A stretch of 64,000 bases of DNA, from assembly GCF_006965485.1 (NCBI RefSeq), contig NZ_CP041360.1:7048501-7112500 (forward strand). The letters are read 5' to 3'. How positions within the stretch are numbered: position 1 is the stretch's first letter; the number at the start of each line of letters is the position of its first letter. This DNA comes from Spirosoma sp. KCTC 42546. Its GTDB lineage: Bacteria > Bacteroidota > Bacteroidia > Cytophagales > Spirosomataceae. A program made the position numbers and the translations under genes. Positions 16,364 to 24,195 of the stretch are shown here, one piece after another. A model generated the notes under the pieces. The model was not told the origin of the DNA and searched no databases. It saw nothing but the letters and a program-made list of their open reading frames with translations.

Positions 16364-17395
16364 ATGAAAGCACTCGTTCTTACGGAATACAATCAGTTCG
16401 ATCTGCAAGATCTACCCAAGCCCACCATCAAACCAAACGAAGTACTCGTGCGGGTACAGGCAGTGGGCATCTGTGGCTCCGACGTTCACGGTATGGACGG
16501 CAGCTCTGGCCGACGCATCCCACCTATCGTTATGGGCCACGAAGCCAGCGGCATCATCGCTGAAGTGGGGGCTGATGTACGAGCCTGGGCCACTGGCGAC
16601 CGCGTTACCTTTGACTCGACGGTATATGCACTGGACGACTGGTATAGCCGTCGTGGTATGTATAACCTAAGCGACGGACGTGAAGTAGTAGGCGTATCGA
16701 CCCCCGATTTCAAGCGTCAGGGTGCGTTTGCGGAGTTCGTAGCTGTGCCGCAGCACATTTTATATGCCATTCCCGATAATGTTAGTTTCACACAGGCCGC
16801 ACTGGTTGAGCCCGTAGCCGTGGCCCTCCATGCCGTTAGTCTGACGCCTATTCAAGTCAATGATTCGGCTGTGGTAGTCGGTGCGGGGATGATTGGACTG
16901 TTTGTAATCCAGGCGCTAAAACTGGCGGGTTGTGGTGCCATCATTGCCATTGATCTGGACGATGACCGGCTCGCACTGGCGCATTCACTGGGCGCGACAC
17001 ATAGCATCAATGCGCGAACCGGTGATGTAGCAAATCAAGTGCAAAGTCTCACACACGGACGCGGTGCCGATGTTTCATTTGAAGTAGTAGGTGCTGGCCC
17101 AACGGTTAAAACCGCCATCGACTGCGTTCGGAAGGGAGCGACGGTTACGCTAGTAGGCAACCTTGCTCCTACGGTTGAGATTCCTCTGCAAGCCGTTGTA
17201 ACACGCCAGTTACGATTACAAGGCTCTTGCGCTATCAACGGCGAATACGAAGCAGCCTTAGCGCTGATTTCGTCTGGCCGTATGAACGTTGAAGCAATTC
17301 TCAGTGCCGAGGTGCCATTAGCGGAAGGAGCAAATTGGTTCAAACGGCTTTATGATAAGGAAAAGGGGTTGATTAAGGTAGTACTAAAGCCGTAA
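16364..17395 (+). CDS. Zinc-dependent alcohol/polyol dehydrogenase (MDR family)
   Basis: About 343 residues. The N-terminal catalytic domain has the zinc motif region VGICGSDVHGMDG, then GHEASGIIAEVG; the structural-zinc Cys cluster is replaced by a loop with no Cys, as in some sorbitol dehydrogenase-like proteins. The cofactor domain has VVVGAGMIGLFVIQALKLAG followed by IAIDLDDDRLALA, with Asp after the strand favouring NAD(H). The family oxidises sugar alcohols, threonine or galactitol phosphate; the substrate cannot be read from the sequence. It is followed by convergent lipoprotein genes and may function with the Gfo/Idh oxidoreductase at 18320. Confidence 0.85.
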   Translation: MKALVLTEYNQFDLQDLPKPTIKPNEVLVRVQAVGICGSDVHGMDGSSGRRIPPIVMGHEASGIIAEVGADVRAWATGDRVTFDSTVYALDDWYSRRGMYNLSDGREVVGVSTPDFKRQGAFAEFVAVPQHILYAIPDNVSFTQAALVEPVAVALHAVSLTPIQVNDSAVVVGAGMIGLFVIQALKLAGCGAIIAIDLDDDRLALAHSLGATHSINARTGDVANQVQSLTHGRGADVSFEVVGAGPTVKTAIDCVRKGATVTLVGNLAPTVEIPLQAVVTRQLRLQGSCAINGEYEAALALISSGRMNVEAILSAEVPLAEGANWFKRLYDKEKGLIKVVLKP

Positions 17396-17401
17396 TGACA
17401 A

Positions 17402-17815
17402 TTACTGAGCTGGGGTATATTGAGTAAGCCAATCCCCAATCTGTAGTTCAAGTAAATTATTTGATAGAACCGTAATTGTTGCAGGACTATTAGCACCGCA
17501 TTTGACGGATGGGCAACTAGACAGGAAGTCCCTATACTGAATAACTACTCCTTTTCGCTCATATCGGCTGGCAGAGCAACAGGGGGCCGACGTGAGGACG
17601 CCATTTCTGCGATAAATAAGCGTACCATCGGGTCGATATTCTGTGTCATAATAGGCATCCGTATCGTACACGGCCCATACAGTATCATTCACCCCACGCG
17701 TCTGTAATACATGCCAACGTTTGTACAGCAAGCCAGCGGGCCCTACAGAATCGTCTGTTTGGCAGGCAGCGGTTACAATCAGTAATAAGGCGGTTGAGAG
17801 TAGGCGGTTTTTCAT
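17402..17815 (-). CDS. Lipoprotein, paralogue of the next gene
   Basis: 137 residues. Signal peptide with lipobox Thr-Ala-Ala-Cys, then a compact beta-rich domain with LLYKRWHVLQTRG and several Cys including a CCSASRYERKG turn. The neighbour at 17817-18251 has the same layout (LLYRTWRMTQIQY, CCSPAQFNRKG), so the two arose by tandem duplication. The pattern is like the small lipocalin-type lipoproteins of Bacteroidota. Function unknown. Confidence 0.6.
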   Translation of the reverse strand: MKNRLLSTALLLIVTAACQTDDSVGPAGLLYKRWHVLQTRGVNDTVWAVYDTDAYYDTEYRPDGTLIYRRNGVLTSAPCCSASRYERKGVVIQYRDFLSSCPSVKCGANSPATITVLSNNLLELQIGDWLTQYTPAQ

Positions 17816-17816
17816 A

Positions 17817-18251
17817 TTAAGGATAGGCTTGAAACGTAGCTACTCCACGTTCTTGTCTAATGATCAGGCGATTATATCTTAACTCTTCTATCTGCCAGGC
17901 GTTCCCTGGCGATGCGCAGTCAACCGCTACGCAGGTAGGATTTGGCGTTCGTTCGGGAAAAGGGATTGCGGCTACATCAACCAGGTCTAACGTACTGCCC
18001 TTACGGTTAAACTGAGCGGGTGAACAACAGGGATCATACTTCCCGTCTGCGCCATATAGAATCATGCCATTCGGTGTAAACGTAACGATGGACCATGGGT
18101 TGGCTGGTGATACATCCACAGGTTGCCCATTGGTATATTGTATCTGTGTCATTCGCCACGTTCGATACAATAAATCGCTAGGACTTGCTTCGTCTGTATG
18201 GCAACTGGTTATTCCAGCCATCATTAGAAAAATGCACAGCCAATGTTTCAT
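17817..18251 (-). CDS. Lipoprotein, tandem paralogue
   Basis: About 144 residues from MKHWLCIFLMMAGITSC, a lipoprotein signal with Cys at the lipobox. The body repeats the pattern of the gene at 17402: LLYRTWRMTQ, a TFTPNGMILYGADGKYD hairpin, a double Cys turn (CCSPAQFNRKG) and a C-terminal strand. One base separates the two genes, so they form an operon transcribed from the right. An earlier ATG at 18263 would add four residues. Function unknown; lipocalin-like fold is a guess. Confidence 0.6.
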   Translation of the reverse strand: MKHWLCIFLMMAGITSCHTDEASPSDLLYRTWRMTQIQYTNGQPVDVSPANPWSIVTFTPNGMILYGADGKYDPCCSPAQFNRKGSTLDLVDVAAIPFPERTPNPTCVAVDCASPGNAWQIEELRYNRLIIRQERGVATFQAYP

Positions 18252-18319
18252 ATCTTTTCTCATTTTGAGAGTAGATGACTCTCATCTAAAGCATTTAGTT
18301 GGAATACGCGTTGAAAATT

Positions 18320-19399
18320 ATGTCTACTACTCCTATACGAATTGCCATCATTGGCCCCGGCAAAGTGGCTCACCTACACGCCCAGGCCGTTTTGCAAACA
18401 CCTGACACCAAATTAGTCGCTGTTTACGGCCGAACCTATCAGAAAGCGGAAGACTTCGCGAACCAATATGGCATTCGAGCCTACAGTGATATATATGACA
18501 TGGTCGACCGTGAAAACGTGGATTTATGCCTTGTTTGCACTACGCACCCAGCCCACCGGGAGCCTGCTGTTGCCGCACTCAATGCGGGCTCTCACGTGCT
18601 GGTCGAAAAACCATTGGCCTCAACGCTCGAAGACTGCGATGCGATGATTGAGGCTGCTAAACAGAACAACCGCTATCTGGGTGTTATCAGTCAACGGCGG
18701 TTCTATGCGCCATCCATGCGTATTCGGGAAGCCATTGATACCGGAAAGATTGGGAAGCCCGTACTCGGCACTATTCAAATGCTGGGCTGGCGTAGTGAAG
18801 AATACTATAAAAGTGACGACTGGCGGGGGACCTGGGATAAAGAAGGCGGGGGCGTATTGGTCAATCAATCGCCCCACCAACTTGATTTACTTGTGTGGTA
18901 CATGGGCGAAATAGATGAGGTGTACGGCGTTTGGCGTAACCTGAACCACCCCTATATCGAGGTCGATGATACGGCGCTGGCTATCGTAAAATTTAAAAAT
19001 GGTGGCCTGGGGAATATCATCGTGAGCAATTCTCAAAAGCCTGGAATCTTTGGAAAAGTACACGTGCATGGCGAGAATGGCGCATCCGTAGGCGTTCAGA
19101 CGGATGGGGGAGCCTTGTTTATTGCCGGTATGTCGAGCATTACTGATCCCCCCGTCAATGACCTCTGGACCGTACCCGGCGAAGAAGATCTGTTAGCTAA
19201 GTTCATAGCCGAAGACACGGCATTCTTTAATACCATTGACGCGACGGTTTATTACTTTGGCATACAAATCGCCGATTTCCGCGATGCTATCCTCAACCAT
19301 CGTCCACCACTGGTTACAGGCGAGGATGGTCGCCGGGTAGTTGCTCTGTTCCAGGCCATCTATGAATCAACCCGAACGGGGTTGCCTGTGAAAATGTAA
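18320..19399 (+). CDS. Gfo/Idh/MocA family oxidoreductase
   Basis: About 359 residues. The N-terminal dinucleotide-binding fold begins with IRIAIIGPGKVAHLHAQA and is followed by the family motif LVEKPLA with its conserved Lys (VLVEKPLASTLEDCDAM). The C-terminal domain carries GGGVLVNQSPHQLDLLVWYM, the substrate-site His region of this family. These enzymes oxidise or reduce sugars, inositols or biliverdin using NAD(P). The substrate is not evident; nearby SusCD genes and the zinc dehydrogenase suggest carbohydrate use. ATG at 18320 is preferred over the TTG at 18299, because the fold starts right after it. A long hairpin overlaps the stop. Confidence 0.88.
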   Translation: MSTTPIRIAIIGPGKVAHLHAQAVLQTPDTKLVAVYGRTYQKAEDFANQYGIRAYSDIYDMVDRENVDLCLVCTTHPAHREPAVAALNAGSHVLVEKPLASTLEDCDAMIEAAKQNNRYLGVISQRRFYAPSMRIREAIDTGKIGKPVLGTIQMLGWRSEEYYKSDDWRGTWDKEGGGVLVNQSPHQLDLLVWYMGEIDEVYGVWRNLNHPYIEVDDTALAIVKFKNGGLGNIIVSNSQKPGIFGKVHVHGENGASVGVQTDGGALFIAGMSSITDPPVNDLWTVPGEEDLLAKFIAEDTAFFNTIDATVYYFGIQIADFRDAILNHRPPLVTGEDGRRVVALFQAIYESTRTGLPVKM

Positions 19400-19495
19400 A
19401 AAGGAGAAAAGGGAGGAGGGGGAGTAGAGGGACGAAAGGCTGTTAATGAATACCTTTCGTCCCTCTACTCCCCCTCCTCCCTTTTCTCCTTTTTT
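19398..19495. terminator. Long bidirectional terminator between convergent genes
   Basis: Arms of about 42 bases are perfectly complementary (AAAAAGGAGAAAAGGGAGGA at one end, mirrored by TCCTCCCTTTTCTCCTTTTT at the other) with a 13-base loop. It lies between the oxidoreductase and the convergent SusD gene and can stop transcription from both sides. Confidence 0.85.
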
Positions 19496-19499
19496 AGAA

Positions 19500-20801
19500 T
19501 TAATTCGCGGGATCTACTGGCGTGCTGGTATTATTATCGCGTTCCGTTCTCGGATACGGAAAATAGTTACGATTCCGTTCCGAACCAGCAACCCCTGGAC
19601 CAGGCCGACCAAACCGACGGCTGTCTTCAAGCCGGAAGCCGGTGTAAGCCAGTTCAATACTACGGTTACGAAGGATTTCCAGTAATAGGGCATCTGACGT
19701 TTGCGCACCGCTGTAAGCAGGCAGAGCCGCTCCCAAACCGAATGTATCCGTTGCGGCAGTTTTTGTCAGCACCTTATTCAGCGTTGTAACTGCATTAGCC
19801 AGATCACCTTTACGAGCATATGATTCAGCTTGAATCAGCAGGATTTCACCGGGTAGATACACCGGGATGGGGGCGTTATTGGCGGTATAGAATCCGGTTC
19901 CCAGGTTAGCTTTACTGTTGGTTGTTTGCGTATAAAAAGCAATCCGTTTATCGGCGACATCCGGGGCTAGTACAGCCGGCAAACCAAGACTAACATTGGT
20001 TGGTGCCACTACGTTAACATTCCCGAACGCATAGAAAAAGAGAGGATTTCGGGAGTTATCATCGAAATTAAAAACCGATTTTTTCGTCAGATCGACCTTT
20101 GCTGCTGCGGCTAGTGCTTTATCATAATCCCCGGCAAAGAGTGCATACCGGGCAATCAGTGCCTGAAGCGTATTGGGAATATCGATACCCGGCACAATTT
20201 TACCCGTAAAGTTTGCCGACACGGGTGCAGATGCTACCTGCGTTGCTGCCGACTCAAGGGATGCAATCGCTTCCTTCAGCAACTGTAATCGGTCGACAAA
20301 CGGCGAATTTTCCTGCGATAAAATGGGGGCTGCCTGAAAGAACTGCGCTAACGTACCCAATGACAACGCCCGAAAGATAGAGGCATAAGCTACAATACCA
20401 CTTTTTGTACCCGCATCGTTAACAACACCTGTATTGGCCAACACAAGGTCGGCATTGGCGCGGATCAACTGGCATTGAGTCCAGATCGTACGGACAACCC
20501 CATTTGAGTTGGTCACGTTGGCCTGCCCCTGTTGTAGCGCGAACTCTTCGCCATTACCCTGGTTAAGTACGGTCAGTTCATTGGTGGTCAGGCCACCCGC
20601 CGATACAGCGCTACCAATCACGCTGCCGCCCCCGCCAACCGAATATCGGTATTGGAGACTATTACAAACCGTAATCAAGCCGTCGGCCGAACCAACAACC
20701 TGTGGCTGGCTGGCTGTGCTGGGGTTGAGGTATTCCTGTGTACAGGCATTTTGCAGCAGCAGCAAGCCTGATAATACAGAGGTAATAAGAATTTTTTTCA
20801 T
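19500..20801 (-). CDS. SusD/RagB-family outer-membrane lipoprotein
   Basis: 433 residues, shorter than the usual 480-600. A lipoprotein signal (LLLLQNAC) is followed by EYLNPSTASQPQ. The rest is mostly helical, with a conserved end segment (LLLEILRNRSIELAYTGFR, then a RRFGRPGPG) characteristic of the SusD C-terminal region. It sits on the outer surface and captures ligand for the SusC channel encoded just upstream. The missing length is in the middle part, so the binding site may be simplified. No glycanase lies nearby, so the substrate (glycan, peptide or other) is open. Confidence 0.87.
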   Translation of the reverse strand: MKKILITSVLSGLLLLQNACTQEYLNPSTASQPQVVGSADGLITVCNSLQYRYSVGGGGSVIGSAVSAGGLTTNELTVLNQGNGEEFALQQGQANVTNSNGVVRTIWTQCQLIRANADLVLANTGVVNDAGTKSGIVAYASIFRALSLGTLAQFFQAAPILSQENSPFVDRLQLLKEAIASLESAATQVASAPVSANFTGKIVPGIDIPNTLQALIARYALFAGDYDKALAAAAKVDLTKKSVFNFDDNSRNPLFFYAFGNVNVVAPTNVSLGLPAVLAPDVADKRIAFYTQTTNSKANLGTGFYTANNAPIPVYLPGEILLIQAESYARKGDLANAVTTLNKVLTKTAATDTFGLGAALPAYSGAQTSDALLLEILRNRSIELAYTGFRLEDSRRFGRPGPGVAGSERNRNYFPYPRTERDNNTSTPVDPAN

Positions 20802-20852
20802 GTGTATGTGTATATGAGTTGATAGCCAAAGGCTTTGACTAGCGACTGATAG

Positions 20853-23800
20853 TTAGAATGTTGCAGACAGTTTGACTTGATACGTGCGTGGAATGGGTAC
20901 GTTTCCGAAGTCGAGGCCACGGAGCAGATCGTTGGTACCTCCAGCGTTGGTTTCAGGATCAAAACCGGTATAGGTATCCCAGGAATAGAGATTACGCCCG
21001 ATTAACGATACATTAATGGCGCTCACCGACTTGATCAATTTGGGCAACGCATAGCTCAAGGATACTTCCCGTAATTTGGTGTATGAACCACTTTCTACGC
21101 GCCATTCTTCAGTATTATAAATAGCGAAGATATAGCCCCGTGGAAGTTCACCCCGGAGTTCTTTTTCCACATAATCGCCCATGCCCACCCCCTGCCGGGT
21201 CCGTCGGTCGGCATTGAACACATCCACACCCTGAACCAGGTCTAGCAGCACATGTAGTGTCAGCGATTTATAGGCCAGATTTGTAGTGAACGAACCCGTC
21301 CATTTTGGATTGGGGTTGGCAATAACAATGTTAGCCGTTGGATATTTTGTGTCAGGCTTTCCATCGGTGGTACGTGCCTTCTCAAAAGCAGTGGAACCAA
21401 CTACCTGTGTTTTGGCGCGCTCCGACTGTGGAAAACCATTGGTGGTTAAAATCAACTCCCCGTTATCGTCACGAGCATAGCCCGTTCCGTAAAACACGCT
21501 GGCAGGCTGACCCTGTAGCAAATAAGGCGCACCGGCGGGCGAACTAATCGCAATAGCCGGGCTACCCAACGTGAGAACTTTATTGCGGTTCTGGTTAAAA
21601 ATGGCGGTAAAATCCCAGGTAAAGTCTTTTGTTTTTACCGGCACTACGTCCAGCACGATTTCCAGACCCTTGTTTTCCATCGTACCCACATTGTTGACAA
21701 TACTTGAGCCGCCCGATGAGGGAGCCAGCACTCGGTTTACAACCAGATCTTTGATTTGCTGATTATACACCGTAACGCCCAGCCCAATACGATTCTTTAA
21801 GAATGACAGATCAGCTCCAGCTTCGAGTTCGGCCATGCGCTCCGGCCGAACCAGCGGGTTGGCCAACTGGGCTCCTGGCAGCAGTGTGTTTTTGCCCAGA
21901 TAAGCCACTGGCGAGAACTGATAGAATCGACTATAGGAACCAACGCCCGACAGGTTTCCTGCTTCGCCGTAACTCATCCGCAATTTCAGACTATTAAACG
22001 CATCGTTGAAGGAAGCACCCTTCCAGAACCCTAAATCCGATACAACGAACGAACCACTTACTTTGGGGTAAAACTGGTTAGTTACGGAAGGCGAAAATTT
22101 CGACGATTGGTCGCGTCGGATAGCACCCGTCAGGAACGCCAGATTGCGGTAACCCAACGTTGCCTGAGCGAAATACCCACTTAAGTTGTAGCGATCCAGA
22201 CTGAAATCGGCCAGTACCGTTGTACTGGAAGCGCCCCGAACCGTTTCAATAAACGGGGCCAGGTTCTGCCCCTGTGCAGTCGAGTAATCAGACCGGAAGA
22301 ACTGGTAGTTATACCCAGCTACAACATTCAGTTTAAACTTATCTGCAAATTGGCGCTCATAACTAACATTCAAGTCCGAATTGAGTTGGAATACCGTGTT
22401 ATTACCCGTTGCCGAAAAACCACCTGGATACAGGTTCGCGCCAAGCGATGCCTGTGCCACGTAGGGGTATGGGCGAATGTAGTTTTGGCCAACCTGTCCA
22501 TAGGTATCTACACCGAGAATATAGTCAACGCTCAATCCTTTCAGGGGTGTCAGGTTTAGCTGTACATCACTAATGGTACGGTTAACCGACTGCGTGAACT
22601 TCATATCCTCAATAGTTGATAGTGGATTCACCCGAGGCCCTTCTACAGCTTGCAGATTACCTGATGCATCACGCTTGGTAATGTCATAGATGTTGTTCAG
22701 AATGGTAACCGAGTTCATAGGACTATAGAACACGTTTCCATTGGCTTTCTCGTTGGCAAAGCTATTTACGTAGCTCAATCCTGCCGAAAGTTTAGCCCAG
22801 TTGGTTAATCGCTGATCAACACGGGCACGGAGGTTATAGCGTGTGAAGTCAGTTCCTTTAATGATCCCTTCATTTTTCAGGTAGCCAAACGATACATAAT
22901 ACTGCGTGTTATCGCGACCACCCGAAACCGAGATGGAATTATCGGTGCCGTAGCCCGTCCGGAAAATCTGATCGAAATAATTATAACGGGGAACGTTATC
23001 GACCACGTTCGAGAGGAGCTTATTGTTTGGTGTACCATCCCGATAAATATCAACGAAGGTAGTAGCCGGGTTCAGCGCAATAGCTGCCTGTTGCGAGGCA
23101 TCGGAAGGGAACGTCTGAATAGGAAAAAGCCGTTGCTGCGTGTTTCCGAATGTCTTGTTATACAGATTGACGGGCACACTCTTGCGGAGTTCATTGACGT
23201 TAAACGAGGTCGAGAAGGTAACTTTAGGAGCACCGGTTGAGCCGCGTTTAGTAGTAATAAGTACTACGCCATTGGCCGCCCGCGATCCATACTGCGCTGC
23301 CGCAGCTGCCCCATTGATTACGTTTATGCTGGCAATATCGTTAGGGTTGATGTCTGCAAGCCGGTTGGTTCCCGGCGCAGCCGAGCCAATCTGATCGGCC
23401 ACTGCCAGCTGCGATACGTTGGCACTCTGGTTACTCACAATAACGCCGTCAATCACATAGAGCGGGTCTGAGGAACCTGACAACGATTTAACCCCCCGTA
23501 AGCGAATCGAAATGGAACCCGATGGATCGCCGGAGTTTTGTGTGATCTGGGCGCCAGGAACTTTGCCCTGTAAGGCATTGAGTAGTCCACCCGATCCTGC
23601 TTGTTGCAAATCGGCCGCCTTGATGGTACTTACGGCATTACCTAATTCACGTTTTGCAGCAGATAACGTCGAACCAGTTACTACAACTTCATCCAGATTA
23701 GCAATGTCTTCTTTCAACGTCACGTTTAGCCCCGATGGCGAACTAGACGTTACAGTCTGGTTTGTAGGCTGATATCCAACAGCACTAAACCGAAGGGTAA

Positions 23801-24032
23801 CTGACCCATCACGATTTGGTATGAACTGGTAATTTCCATCTATGTCAGTGACTGTACCAATTGTAGTGCCCTGAATCTGTACGGTAACACCGGGAATGCC
23901 AGCCCCGTTAGCATCGGTCACACGGCCTTTTATAGGGGATCGAGTGCCCTGCGCAAATGTGGTTGTGCAAAGTAAGACCGTTAGCCAAAGCAGGAAGAAG
24001 TGCCTGATAACGGAAGAGTATTTGTTCGCCAT
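20853..24032 (-). CDS. SusC/RagA-family TonB-dependent outer-membrane transporter
   Basis: 1059 residues, a normal SusC length. Signal peptide, then a carboxypeptidase-like regulatory domain (IKGRVTDANGAGIPGVTV), the TonB box region NLDEVVVTGS, a plug domain (LLNALQGKVPGAQI, DPLYVIDGVIV) and a beta-barrel ending in VKLSATF. It imports ligand across the outer membrane with energy from TonB. It is upstream of SusD with a 51-base gap, the standard order. The divergent S9 peptidase gene (24196) raises the possibility that the pair imports peptides instead of sugars, which is inference. Confidence 0.93.
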   Translation of the reverse strand: MANKYSSVIRHFFLLWLTVLLCTTTFAQGTRSPIKGRVTDANGAGIPGVTVQIQGTTIGTVTDIDGNYQFIPNRDGSVTLRFSAVGYQPTNQTVTSSSPSGLNVTLKEDIANLDEVVVTGSTLSAAKRELGNAVSTIKAADLQQAGSGGLLNALQGKVPGAQITQNSGDPSGSISIRLRGVKSLSGSSDPLYVIDGVIVSNQSANVSQLAVADQIGSAAPGTNRLADINPNDIASINVINGAAAAAQYGSRAANGVVLITTKRGSTGAPKVTFSTSFNVNELRKSVPVNLYNKTFGNTQQRLFPIQTFPSDASQQAAIALNPATTFVDIYRDGTPNNKLLSNVVDNVPRYNYFDQIFRTGYGTDNSISVSGGRDNTQYYVSFGYLKNEGIIKGTDFTRYNLRARVDQRLTNWAKLSAGLSYVNSFANEKANGNVFYSPMNSVTILNNIYDITKRDASGNLQAVEGPRVNPLSTIEDMKFTQSVNRTISDVQLNLTPLKGLSVDYILGVDTYGQVGQNYIRPYPYVAQASLGANLYPGGFSATGNNTVFQLNSDLNVSYERQFADKFKLNVVAGYNYQFFRSDYSTAQGQNLAPFIETVRGASSTTVLADFSLDRYNLSGYFAQATLGYRNLAFLTGAIRRDQSSKFSPSVTNQFYPKVSGSFVVSDLGFWKGASFNDAFNSLKLRMSYGEAGNLSGVGSYSRFYQFSPVAYLGKNTLLPGAQLANPLVRPERMAELEAGADLSFLKNRIGLGVTVYNQQIKDLVVNRVLAPSSGGSSIVNNVGTMENKGLEIVLDVVPVKTKDFTWDFTAIFNQNRNKVLTLGSPAIAISSPAGAPYLLQGQPASVFYGTGYARDDNGELILTTNGFPQSERAKTQVVGSTAFEKARTTDGKPDTKYPTANIVIANPNPKWTGSFTTNLAYKSLTLHVLLDLVQGVDVFNADRRTRQGVGMGDYVEKELRGELPRGYIFAIYNTEEWRVESGSYTKLREVSLSYALPKLIKSVSAINVSLIGRNLYSWDTYTGFDPETNAGGTNDLLRGLDFGNVPIPRTYQVKLSATF

Positions 24033-24161
24033 AAGTCAAAATAAATTTGTGGGTGAGTTAAAAAAAATAAGTAATTTAAATACGAAATGTAGTGATAAAT
24101 GCCCGCTCAAACCATGAGTTAGCTTAGTTTCGTTCTAAAAATGCGAAATGTCTTTTTTTAG

Positions 24162-24169
24162 TAAATTTG
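24162..24169 (+). promoter_or_regulatory. Probable -7 box (TAAATTTG) for the S9 peptidase
   Basis: TAAATTTG fits TAnnTTTG and lies 27 bases before the ATG at 24196. Since it falls behind an earlier in-frame ATG at 24148, it supports the later start. Confidence 0.5.
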
Positions 24170-24195
24170 AATCTTTTATAAGTCATATATACTTC

